Shown here: piece after piece, positions 20,801 through 31,962 of the stretch
How positions within the stretch are numbered: position 1 is the stretch's first letter
Layout of the letters: every line of letters starts with the position of its first letter
Source of the DNA: Arthrobotrys musiformis
Taxonomy: Eukaryota; Ascomycota; Orbiliomycetes; Orbiliales; Orbiliaceae
Length of the DNA stretch: 64,000 bases
Direction of reading: 5' to 3'
Assembly: GCA_036971715.1 (NCBI GenBank)
Contig: JAVHJL010000013.1
Span: 744,001-808,000, forward strand
Position numbers and translations under genes: made by a program
Notes under the pieces: generated by a model
What the model was told of the DNA's origin: nothing
Seen by the model: the letters and a program-made list of their open reading frames with translations, nothing else
The model's database searches: none

Positions 20801-23796
20801 TGCGATTTCTGTCTTCTTAGATAAAAAGCTCCCAACTAATGGGAAAGCTTCCGCCACACCCTCCATCTATGGTGAGAATAATCGTCAAAGTGATGTTCGA
20901 GGACAGAATTTGTTTTTTCGTGGATGCTTCGCAAAAAGCGGAGGCCTTATGCAAGATTCTTCTGATCATATCATTCGGGGCTAGCACTCTTACTCATACT
21001 CAAAAAAGTTTTGAAAGGGGAGTATCCACTAATTTTCAGACCTTAAGATTGTCGACCTAGACACTATCCCGGCCGGCATTAGTCGTTTGGATATCGCAGT
21101 GAACGCTTTCCCTCGATTGTATGTAGCTAGAAACTGATTGCATGATAAGCCTAGAATCTTCCTATCAGAGGAATGAATTATAAGCTTGGTACTCATATTT
21201 CAGTAGTTAGCGCCTTTTCCCAGTCCTTAACATTCCTTTTGGGAATCTCCCGTTAATCAGAACTTCAGGAAGCCGCATATGCAGGCTCACATTAAATGAA
21301 CGATAAGTTCATCAATAGTCGAGACGGTACCATACACCCAGATAGTAGTAGACAATAGAGCTACGGGTAGCCAAATTTAAAGCTAGAATCATAGAACCGT
21401 GGTACCATTTGCGTTCAAGTCACCTAGTAGAAGGACTATGTTGACTACAATGACAAGCTAAATCTTGGGAAGCACACTAGCAATACGAGTGGCGTTCTAT
21501 GCATAAGAACCCTGTTGCATTAACTCAAGGTGTTAGAAAATGATAGATTGGCCCCAAGAAACCATGCGCATATGCAAAGCGTAGATAGAAGAACAATGAA
21601 TTAGCTTGGTCTCGCGGTGAATTAGCCTTAAAACAGGTAGTCTTATTGATTTTCTTTCACAATCTCTTAAACTTGTATTCGATTGCGTATCTATGACGGA
21701 ATGGTGAACGAAAGACTTAGCCGCCATCAAAAAGATTTGGTGCGAACAAGGAGCGAATATGGCATGGGAATACTCCAAGCCGGACTTCCTACGCATCCCA
21801 AGGTTTCTGGGCTGAGTTGACTAGTATGCAATTAAAACTCAAGATATAAAGCTTACTATACAATCACTCAGGTAAACTCCCACAAAAGTGCCTATCGCCA
21901 CAGGGATCCATGTCAGCCACAAACGAATTTGGCTAGAATCCATATCTTGAAGCTGTCCCGAAAAATCTGTTAGCTTGAGGCAAGACCGTTTCTCCATTTG
22001 CATGTTGTAAAATGGAAGCTAGATTGTGTTGCGGTTTGGGAGGCATGGCCAGGGTGACCCCATGACCTTCGTGCATGAACTTCGGCAAAATACGACTTTA
22101 CAATGAAAAATAGACGGTAAATACTTGATTGTAGGTATTCAGAAGCAGAGGATAGTTAGAGATATTGATTTGGTATATTTAATCGGACGAAAAATAAGAA
22201 TGCCGGCGGTTTCTTCCGACCTGTTCATACCCTCGATCGCCCAGGTCTGAAGGCTAGATATTCGCCTGTGCCAATCTAATACATGGATGTCGACTTCCCA
22301 GCGCAAAAACGACAGCCGGCTTTTTACTTTTTCGCGCAAAAGAAAATACAGCAGCCAGGCTGTGAGAGAAAGGAAAAAGAAAGAACGGATTTACTCTAAA
22401 CATGGGTCTGATGAGAAAAGGTGGTGTGGGAAGTGCATATGCATGCTGCACGCACCTGTTCTGAAGTTAGTGATCTTTCGAATGCGACTCTCAGAACCTG
22501 CCTTTTCATGAATAACCTCGTGGTCTCTGCTGCTACATATGACGAACCAGACTTTAATCTAAATCTTGGCTGACTCGAAAATTCGGGCGCGATCGATTTT
22601 CTGAGGTAGATATACTTATCTCTCCTATCGTGGTCGCGGATGACAAGGGTAGCCTTGACGTCAAAGAAGTTTGTCGCTATCTGGGGATATTTCAACAGCG
22701 ACTAGACTAACCGACCCCGCAAGAACTTTCGTTAGCTCCTTCATATCCTCGACTCATGTCTAAAATTCGTGATTAATCCTAAAGTCCTATTCGGCGCAGA
22801 TACGGCCGTGTCCTTAGGATCAACGAAAAAGTAATTTCGAACTCTTCTTAGACCTTGTGTACTAGCAGCAGCTACACAGTGCACATTCAAAGTGTCATGG
22901 GGGATAGGGGAATTGGTCGTAACGTAGAAGGTTTCAAAAAACAAAAAAGTCGAATCAGTCCCAAAATCCACTTTATATTGTCCTCCGAACGAGGCTGCTC
23001 TGACAGTATGCGTAAGATGCTACCAAGGATTGAGGCTTGTACGGTCTGTGCCATATATTCTGCGACTGGTGATTGCGACACTGTCCGTCGCTGTAGGTCC
23101 ACACCCCCCAATTTTCTCACCTGCGGAACCCACCTGCCCAATGCTTATTCTCCTTTCTTTATTTCAACCTTCGGTATTTTAGTGAAGGAATTAAGGTCTG
23201 ACCCCGGTACTGCCGCCCTCCTCCCTGGTCCACACTGGAGGGTTGGTCGGCTGCATGTATCACTGGCGAGACCATCCTGACCGCATCTATGGCGGAAAGG
23301 ATTCGCTGCAGTGAGTATATATCCCAAAGACACTGCATCCGCTCCGTCCGATGCATGCATTAATCTCTTTCTCCTTTCTTCATCCCATCTTCTTACTCGA
23401 TCGCTTGAAGACTCCTATCTGCAAGAGATAATTCCATCCAATTACATTTCGACTTCGCTATTTTATTCTACGAACTTGATAGTGTCTAGGAGGGTTGCGC
23501 TTCCGTTTCGACATACCATACCTTCTTACATACGATAATATTAGGAGGGCTGAGATGTAGTTTTGATCGACCGGACGACAAATTTGTTATCATTTTTGAC
23601 GATCGATACTAGTGAAACATACCTACAGTTCAGCTGGAAAACAACAGTTCCCCCAGTAGGTATCCTCACGAGAGAGATATATATCAAGTGCCTTTGTCAC
23701 ACTTCTATATAGTTGATATATATATTCCCACGGGAGATTAGATGACTAACAGTTCCTCAAGGCCTATGATAGTACACCAAACCTCTATACCTTCTA
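14885..23796. other. Gene-poor region of about 8.9 kb
   Basis: No ORF here has family motifs, sensible composition or good splice pairing. The longest open frames (for example 15319-15735, 22855-23280) look like chance. I see no LTRs, terminal repeats, transposase motifs or tandem arrays, and base composition is not extremely AT-rich. Unspliced non-coding RNA, decayed genes or regulatory DNA remain possible. Confidence 0.45.
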
Positions 23797-25299
23797 ATGT
23801 GCCTCGAGATCGAGATTGATAAAGTCTCGACTGTATCCTCATCGACAACAGCTGTTGCAAGAAGAGTATCTACCAAGCCCAAGATGTCCAGCTCATCAGA
23901 TTCTGGGAGAACCTCCTATCGCTCTCCGGAGCAGAAAAAGCTATCCCCTCAACCGATCATAGTTGAGAGAGCCTCATCGGCCACTCGCAAGTCCAAGGCC
24001 TCGATCTTAAAGAGGACACCCTCACGCAGCCCAAAGGACAAGACTGTCAAGTTCGCTGTAGATGACTATGACAGACCGCTCTCGCCAAGCGAAATGCATC
24101 ACCAGAAACAGTCCCCCAAGGTCGCCGGAGAGCCACGCAAAGCCGACTTGAAAGACAACCTTTCCGGCTTCCCAACTAACGGTTGTGGTCAGGGGGATTT
24201 TACTTTGTTCCCTTCGCCGCTCCCGTCACCTCCACGTTCGCCCCTCTTCGTGCCCCTCCCATCCAAGTCCGAAGAGGCTCGCCTGAGAGCACGCCAACAA
24301 AAACTAGAGGAGGAGATCATTGAGCTTACCCGTCGCGCGGTTGCTCGTGAAGCAAACCACCGAGAGCAATTACGCCGCCGGGTGGTTGAGTTTGAATCTT
24401 CTACTCGGGAGGACAAGAGGAGCAGAGAGATCGATATCGAAGGCTCTTTCTCTCGCAGAGTAGCCACTAGAAGAGAGCGTTCTCGATCTGAGGACGGTTC
24501 TATCGATCTTTCTTCTTCTCCTCGTCGTAGCCCCCCTCGCCCTTCTCAAGAAACCAAGACTTTTAGTGCACGTTTTACTGGAGCTTTTTCTGCTTCTCAT
24601 AACCCTGCCAGTTTTTTTCCTACTCCTTTGCCTTCCCCAGCTGTATCACAAGTTCGCACAACTGTACACTTTGAGAATTCCTCTAGTCGACCACTGTCTC
24701 GTCGACAGAGCCACTCCCCTACCCGCCATACCCAGCAAATGTCGTTAGTTCCCCGCGGTGAGTGTTATAGGCCGCGATCGCTCGATAGCATCACGACGCC
24801 GCCCTCCGCACAAAGCTTTGTACCTGCCACCCTCCCCCCTTCTGCTTCTCTCCTGCCCCCTGCTCCTTCTGTTCCTACCTCTTCTTCTTGCTCTACTAGC
24901 CCCCGTGGTCGTTCTATTACTCCCACTGACAACCGTACTCGTGGAAGGTCGCTATCACCCGCCGACTCCATCTGCGCGGTTGTCGGTGGTACGGATACCG
25001 AAGAGGATCTGGTTCTTGCGTCCGATGTAGAGATGTCAGACAGCGAGGACGAGGAGGACAATGCCTCAACGACCACTTCGTCCGCACCCTGCCGCGACCG
25101 ACGACAGTGCGAGAGGTGCGGACTTTTTGGGCATGAGCTCGTGGAGTGTGAAACTCCGGCTTTAGATCTCTCTTCAAGAAGGAACAATAAGAAGAGAGAG
25201 TGGGAGCCTGGTAGCCCCAGCTTGGAGGGAGAAGTTGAAGGTCCTCCGGCTAAGGGGTTGAGGCACGTTAAATGGATGAATTTCGGGAATCGAGCTTAA
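23797..25299 (+). CDS. CCHC zinc-knuckle protein with SILK and RVxF PP1-docking motifs
   Basis: A single-exon 500-aa protein, mostly disordered and rich in Ser, Pro and Arg, with many SP and SPR sites. Near the N-terminus SILK (residues 69-72) is followed by KTVKF (82-86). This is the order and spacing known for docking of protein phosphatase 1 (SILK then RVxF). A predicted coiled coil spans about 155-205. After two Arg/Ser-Pro-rich tracts and an acidic stretch comes a CX2CX4HX4C zinc knuckle (C438, C441, H446, C451), the form found in retroviral-type nucleocapsids and RNA-binding proteins. The ATG at 23797 is the first; an alternative is M30 at 23884. No known family recognised. A role as an RNA-binding PP1 targeting subunit is inference. 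The gene stands alone between two large gene-poor zones. Confidence 0.75.
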   Translation: MCLEIEIDKVSTVSSSTTAVARRVSTKPKMSSSSDSGRTSYRSPEQKKLSPQPIIVERASSATRKSKASILKRTPSRSPKDKTVKFAVDDYDRPLSPSEMHHQKQSPKVAGEPRKADLKDNLSGFPTNGCGQGDFTLFPSPLPSPPRSPLFVPLPSKSEEARLRARQQKLEEEIIELTRRAVAREANHREQLRRRVVEFESSTREDKRSREIDIEGSFSRRVATRRERSRSEDGSIDLSSSPRRSPPRPSQETKTFSARFTGAFSASHNPASFFPTPLPSPAVSQVRTTVHFENSSSRPLSRRQSHSPTRHTQQMSLVPRGECYRPRSLDSITTPPSAQSFVPATLPPSASLLPPAPSVPTSSSCSTSPRGRSITPTDNRTRGRSLSPADSICAVVGGTDTEEDLVLASDVEMSDSEDEEDNASTTTSSAPCRDRRQCERCGLFGHELVECETPALDLSSRRNNKKREWEPGSPSLEGEVEGPPAKGLRHVKWMNFGNRA

Positions 25300-28200
25300 G
25301 ATGGTTCGCCAGTCTTCACGTTGTTGTTTTTAACTTGTGCCTTTTGTTTCGTCCTTTTCCCCTTTGCTAACGAGTTTACTTTCTACTACTTCAGACTGCC
25401 CTTGATTTGTAACCCTTTGTGATACGTTCCCCCGCTTTAGTTATTCGTTATTCCTCCGCACATGCATGTTACACTCGTTCCACCTGCCCTAATACCCCCA
25501 TACACACAACATTTTGCAACATAACCCTGCGTTGTTTTCGATCCCACATTCGCTGGATGCCCCGTCATTTCATGCATGTCACCCGATATCGTTGCTATAT
25601 TCAGTCGTTTTGTTGGCTTTATTGCAGTCCGGAGCAAATAGTTGTTAACTTCGAATTTTTTATTGTTTCCCCTTCCGAGCCCCGCACCCCTTGGTTTAGT
25701 TGCCTCAAGGATCTCTTTCGGTTTTCACTTCACATCAGGATTGTTATCTGGGTCGTCTTTTTTGGGATGATATGCCGGGTTATCCGGTAGATTAACGTTC
25801 CCTACCCTTCATTTCCTTTGTTTATGTCCCTTTCTTTTGTTACGCCCCGGCGTCTGGCGTTGGTCACTTTTTCTCTTCAGCTGGATTCGGGGAGATGATG
25901 ATGCTCCAACGGAGTCAGGTGTACGAAGGCGTTCCACGGCGTATAAAGGCGAAATCAGGCGTTCATATCATTCCCCTTTGGTTTCTAAGTTTTTCTTTAT
26001 TCTTGCTTCTACTCGATTTTCATTTCATCAGGCCTGTATTCTTCAATTCGGACAGCATACCACTGGTGGCATTTCGTTTTCACGCACACATTTTCCCCCT
26101 TTCGATATCCCTATCAAAGTCTTGTATACCCGGAGTTTTTCTTTCCCATTCTCATAGACAATGTAACTTTTTCATATCACTATCCCCATATTTCTTTTAA
26201 TCTTAACCTTGGTAGTTTATGGCTATCCTGTAATCTTCTTACTATTTCCCGAGTACAAATTTCTCCAACTTTCCTCCACTTTCCTTTGTTTTCATTATTT
26301 TCCTAGGGCATTTCCATCGGGCTAGACAAAGTTCAAAATCACCATGTAATAAGATTATTTCCTGTATATTGCCATTTACCCCCCTACACAGTCCTTAACT
26401 TTCCTTAACTTTCCTTCCTTTTTTCTTGAACGATTAATTCACTTACGAAAAAAAAACCAAAACCATGTAATATTCAACCTTACCCATATTCACTGTATTC
26501 ACATCCTCCCCCTCCTGTAACTATCAACCTCCAAAATACAATCTTCTCTTCACCCTCCCTAACTGGAATTCCAACAACCTCAACACAGCTCCCCTCCAAG
26601 GGGGTTCAAAAGTGTAGTTCTATCGTCGTGATCCCTCGATTCCGTATCCGGTGATATTCTGCAGGCTACCTCGTGATTTACAGGTGCATATTTATACATC
26701 TCCCGCTACCACACCACTATTCCATCCATCCCGGATCCATGTAGACGCCTAGGATGTTTTCGGAACGAAACGGCTAAAAGGGATATTTAGTAAGCTGCGA
26801 TGAGATGAGCTTAATCCTGACCGTTGTATTAATTTGGAAGGGGAGGGAGGGATAGTGTAAAATCTGGAAACAGGTTTTGGAGACGAGATAGAGGCCTGGC
26901 TGGGGGAGGATGTGTGGCGGTGGAGTCGGCAGTTTTTCCCAAGTCTCAAGCATCGAGGTTCCAACCTACTATGGCGATAAGCCTTCGGTTCACGGGCGCA
27001 TAAAATCAAAATTTATAGTTGTATAGGAGCTACAGGGTTTTAGATAACCGTTAAACGTGACAAATAATAAAAAGTGGCGCCTCTACATTACTCTCGCCTT
27101 AAGTTGATATTACTCTATAACCAAGTACCGAAGCTACATCGGTACAGATATATCTTATAAATAAAGATATCATGATATCAGAACTCTTAAATCAACATGC
27201 TGATTGTGCTTACTCCGCACGAGCGCTTTCGACATATATCACAAAACTCGGGATCTCACTTTTAGATTTGGCATATCTTACGAAAGTCACATATGCAGCT
27301 ATGGAAAGATGAGGTCATGATATTAAGCATGTGAACAGGTGCGTTTTGATAGGAGCGCTCTTACAGGGTTGATAGAAAAGCCTGCCATGCGAGATGCAGG
27401 ATTAGGATTAATTACTCGTTCGAGCAGTACCACGACTAGTTAATAGGCCAGTATGTCAGCGGTACTACGTTCGGGGACGGGGGTCAGGTCGAGCCCCTTG
27501 CATGCGGATGCGTACCGGGCGTGCTGCAGAGTTCCGGTCAGAGGTAGATACTTCCTACGTATTGATTCTACAGACAATACTAGCAACTTTCAACTACAGC
27601 ACGCAGTCATGAGAACTACATCCTAGATCTCTTGATTTCCGCAAACGTACAGAAGTTTAGGGCATGCGGTACTATAAATTTACTTTGGCTGCTAAATTTT
27701 CATCACAAAAAAGAGAAGAAGAAGAAAAAAGCAGAAATAAAATGATCTTTTGCTCACCTTGCAAGCCCAAGCTTGAGCCTCAAAGCTTCGTGATATACTC
27801 ACCTGCCTTTGTGTTGTCGAATGTTCATGTTCGAGTTCAACAACACAACCGATCATCCCACAAGGTCACGATGGTCTGCTGACCAACTATTAATTAAACT
27901 GGGTATATGATTTCTTTAGTATCCCAGTTTTAAATTCTGAGAGCGAAGGAAAGGATTATGTGCCTTGCATAATGCCGCTTTCGCGGAAGATTTGTAGGCT
28001 TCTGTTCAGGTGATGTTTCGTCTGATATCCTCGGGTTCCTGAATGACTTGAGACTCGAAGGCGGCTGGGTCTAGGCCTACAACCGATTTGACTCAAGCTA
28101 TGGGGCTGATATCTCTCGAGACTATGGTCATAAAGGAACCTATTCGGGCTTGTAAACCTCAAGTGATGTAATAGATCATTTGGCACCGCGAGCATAATAC

Positions 28201-28445
28201 TGCGGTGAATCCGTCAAATCAAGACGAAGAGCCTCAAAGCCTCGTGGAGGCTGTCTGTGACCATTCCATAGCTGTGCCGTAACTGGTATAACCAGCTGTG
28301 CTATATATCCTCAAAGATCCTCAAGTCTGAATTAAATGAATTCGTGACTAATTTGGTAATGTAATGTACATGAGTCGTAAATGAGTAATAGAAAACACTA
28401 TGTCACTTGCACTCCTTCGGCCTTCTCAATATCTGAATGTCCAGG
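25300..28445. other. Pyrimidine-rich 3' flank and empty intergenic DNA
   Basis: From 25300 to about 26600 the + strand is continuously T/C-rich, probably a long 3' UTR or a non-coding transcript of the zinc-knuckle gene. A splice-acceptor-like pattern (GCTAAC at about 25365, CAG at 25394) lies soon after the stop. From 26700 to 28445 I see no gene. A perfect 14-bp palindrome lies at 27166-27179. Confidence 0.45.
27166..27179. repeat. Perfect palindrome GATATCATGATATC
   Basis: Self-complementary over 14 bp. The same 14-mer is the core of the 18-bp palindrome at 51101-51118. Confidence 0.6.
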
Positions 28446-29904
28446 TTACAAACGGGCACCCTTGCCTGCTGAGGAGTGCATGTAATCGCTGTTCTTGTTC
28501 CTGCTCACAACCTTTCTAGCATCTTCCGCTGTGATCGGTCTCGCTTCTATAGCAGGGTTGTATCCAATATGGCTCTTCCAGCCCCCGGGGCCGCTTCCGT
28601 CGCTCTTCAGCCCTTCCTTTCCGTCTTTCCTCCTCAAAACACTGACGACGCATGCGCCACCAAGTCCAAGGTTTTGTGAAATTGCAAACTCCACACCCTT
28701 TCCGTCGCCACCGTAGAGACGGTTTGTAGCCCAGCCTCGCAAGTGCCAAACAAGCTCAGCAACTTGGGCAATTCCTGTTGCGCCGAGTGGGTGACCCTTT
28801 GAGATCAAACCACCAGATGGGTTAACGATGCATTGACCGCCATATGTGATATCGCCCTTCCTGACCATCTCGTGGGCCTTTCCGTGATCGGATAGACCGA
28901 GAGCATCGATGACTACCATCTCGTTTGCGGAGAAGCAGTCGTGTACTTCAATGATCTTGGCCTTCTTAGGATCTGTGACACCAGCCTCCTTATAGGCAAT
29001 CTGTGAAGCCTTTACGGTCATCTCCGATCCAACTAGCGACATCGAAGAGTTTGAGAACAAATCTGGAGAGTCTGTGGTGAGAGCCTGGCCGGCGACAAGA
29101 ATAGCGCGGTCCGCAAGCTCCGGGTGCGCCTTCATGAATGTTTCATTGACCATAACCGCTGCTGCCGCGCCATCCGAAGTCGGGCAGCACTGAAGCTTAG
29201 TCAACGGCTCGTGAATCTTCGGGCTACCCATGATTTGTTCAATGCTATAAACATCTTGGAACTGGCTGTATGGGTTATTCACGCTGTGTGCATGATTAAC
29301 TCTAGCAATTTCTCCGAAATCCTCTGGCTTGGCACCGAACTTCTCGATATATTCTCGGCCAGCATTTCCGAATAATTGGGCTGCTCCAGGAGCTTTGGGG
29401 GAGGCACCACGGGTTTCATGCATCTTCCACATAGTCTTATCTAGAGGATTTGTGCGATCGTCAAATTTCGAGGAGAGGGAGCCTGGTTGCATTTTTTCAA
29501 ATCCAACTACAAGGGCACAGTTTACGGCGCCATGCTGGAGCCATTGACGAGCCATGAAAAGGCCTGACGAGCCTGTGGAGCAATTGTTGTTGACATTAAG
29601 AATGGGAATTTGTGTCATTCCTGTTGTTTTTCACGCATTCATTAGCTCAGTACAGGACAGTTTGATCGATTGTAGATAAGCCCAGGGACATACCGAATTG
29701 ATAGAAGACACGCTGACCGCAAGTGCTGTCGCCATAGACGTAGCAGGCAACACCCTGTTCGACGTCGTCGTAGTTGATGCCTGCATCAACCATAGCCTTT
29801 ACACCAGCTTCGAAGCCCATTTCCGGATAGTCTACCAAACCGCGTGGCTTGATGAACTTTGTCATCCCCACACCAATAATGTAGACGTTTTGCTTGGTCG
29901 ACAT
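28446..29904 (-). CDS. SCP-x-type thiolase (3-ketoacyl-CoA thiolase family), peroxisomal (2 exons)
   Basis: Minus-strand exons are 29904-29694 and 29620-28446. The 73-nt intron (GTATGT, GCTAATG branch, ACAG) restores a Gly codon and gives 461 aa. The N-terminal block VYIIGVGMTKF is the SCP2-thiolase form of the thiolase start. The nucleophile is Cys84 in NVNNNCSTGSSG. The other catalytic residues are His297 in EVHDCFSANE and His347 in SGGLISKGHPLGATG. The C-terminal tripeptide ARL fits a PTS1 peroxisomal signal. Mammalian SCPx carries an extra SCP2 lipid-transfer domain; this protein ends after the thiolase domain. It should cleave branched or sterol-type 3-ketoacyl-CoA in peroxisomal beta-oxidation. 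Motif copy 5 lies about 490 bp upstream in the gene's own orientation. Confidence 0.92.
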
Positions 29905-31206
29905 CTTGATTGATATTACTTAAAAACAATAGTATATATGTGTAGACGTAGTGTATATAAGATTTGACCAAGTAATTTTTCCGAAGTTGAAGAGATATAA
30001 AATGTATAAAATCTGGGGGGAAGGTTCCGGGTCGCAGATGGAGGGAGGCAAGATATAAAATATTCCCCAGACTTAGGTCTCGGCTACAGCACCTTCCGCT
30101 TCCTCAGAACCGATCTGGGGGTCTGCTATGTAAAACACTTGTAGCCAACTGCGATGGGGCAAGAGCGCGAATGCTTGTGATTTAGTTTCCAGCCGCGGCA
30201 TCTACACCCAACACTGGATTCGTCGCCTTCCCCAACATACTACAGTCAAAAAATGGCCGCGGCCTATTTTCAAGGTTCCAAGCCAAAATCCCCACACTTC
30301 TCCACAATAAGCTTGTCGACAACACTTGAAAGTCCGAAACATAAATAGATCAGTAGCAGCGAACGAAAAATCGGCATTGAGCGGATGTAAATTGTCTCGT
30401 ACCCAGACCTGGGAGGGATGTAAACTTAAGCCGTCTAATGCATCCTAAATTCGGTGTAAAAATGCGGAGACATCTTGGATTACATTGTCGTTGTATTTTG
30501 GATGTGTGTGTAACGTTATCCAAATTCTGTCGCGTGGATATGGTCGCTCGGCTCTGCCGAAAACGGCAGAATGCTCCCCGTATACAAAAATCAAGTTCGA
30601 GCATGCGACTGGATTCACGAATTCACACGTTGACATGTAATGCACATGGTTCCACGAGCGCGCCCAATGAGTAAAAGCATAATTGCGTTCATGGCGGCGG
30701 TCTACCTCCAATTCGAGTTGTCCAAATCGGATTAGTATTTGTAAAATATAGATCTAAAGAAGCTCAAGCACTCTCTATGTCTCTACGAGCGCCATCTACC
30801 TGCTGAGCGCGAAGATCTCTGCTAGTTCTGTTGGAAAACTTCTAGTACAACGCATTTTTGAGACTATTTCTCCTAGTTCCAGCTCTTGAGATTATAGATG
30901 ACGAGAGAGAAGTAGCATTATCCGTTTCAGAAACTGCAATTCACGAAAATATATCTCGCTCTGGCTATACGAGATGGATTTTATATCATCTGAGTGAATG
31001 ATCATCACCCTCAGGTCCTTCCTGGATAAAAGCACTACCCCCACTTGTAAGGTTCCTTGAACGCCACGGAAAGATATTCACGATTTTCATCTTCCTAGGC
31101 CAGACGCTAGTACCTACACATCACCCGAAGATCTCGCCACCAAATTGCTGGGTTCGACCTAAAATCAACGTTTCCTAGCTCCATTTGATTATAAAATTAT
31201 TTCAAG
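29905..31206. other. Intergenic region between divergent genes, with motif copy 5
   Basis: No gene seen. Contains the inverted copy of the dispersed motif. Confidence 0.5.
30392..30415 (-). repeat. Dispersed motif, copy 5 (minus strand)
   Basis: The reverse complement matches copy 3 over 24 bp. It lies 16.4 kb from copy 3 in opposite orientation, upstream of the thiolase gene. Confidence 0.85.
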
Positions 31207-31962
31207 ATGTCGGCTATGACTATGGAAGCAGAGCTTCAACGGATCCGAGAACTCTATGATCCTAGAAGAGATTCTACGGATATCTTTGCGAGACAGTATA
31301 GGCAGCATATACATGATGATTATGAAGATATGGTTATTGTTGATTCCAGTGGGGCGCGTGGGGCTATACCAGATGCGTTACCTCTATACTCCTTAAAGGT
31401 CCCCATGAAATCCAAAAACTCGTCTACAGAGTCAGCGAGTAGACAACAATATGATCAAGGTATTCAATTCTCAGAAGAGGAAAGAAGATTACATTGTATG
31501 TCACCCTTTTTTATATAATTATCGCTGCCAATCCGAAGCTGACTAATTATTAACTTACGTTATCATGCAGTTGACCCTAGCTACCGTCCCCACCGTCGGC
31601 TCATCCGCACCGGCTACGCCGCAACTATACTGTTTGGGATCAGTTCCGTCCTCTCAACCATTGCTTTTTCAATCATCATTCTCGGGAAGCCGCATGTGCG
31701 CTTCTATGCAAGGATCGTCGAGACTGCCCTAGTAGCTACTGGGGTTGGAACGTATTTGCTTCGAGCGCTGGTGAATTGGCGTGTTAGGGAGGCCCTCGGC
31801 AGGGCACTAGGGAAAGGCGATAAATGGGGTTGCGACGAACACGCGGAGTGTATCGAACAGAGATATCGGCTTTACGGGAGCAGAGGGCTGGAAATGGCCT
31901 TGGCGGGTTTGGCAGTTTTGACGACAAGCCTTTGCGTAGTAAGTTGGGTGGTCAAGTTCTAA
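31207..31962 (+). CDS. Predicted three-helix membrane protein (2 exons)
   Basis: Exons are 31207-31495 and 31571-31962. The 75-nt intron (GTATGT, CTGAC and CTAAT branch candidates, TGCAG) restores a Phe codon and gives 226 aa. The first 95 residues are polar and acidic/basic mixed, likely cytosolic. Membrane helices lie at about 112-134, 142-163 and 202-226, the last ending at the stop codon. A polar loop of about 40 residues between helices 2 and 3 has two Cys (WGCDEHAEC) that could bind metal or form a disulfide. I do not recognise the family. The phase match and the hydrophobic segments opening directly after the splice support the model. Confidence 0.7.
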
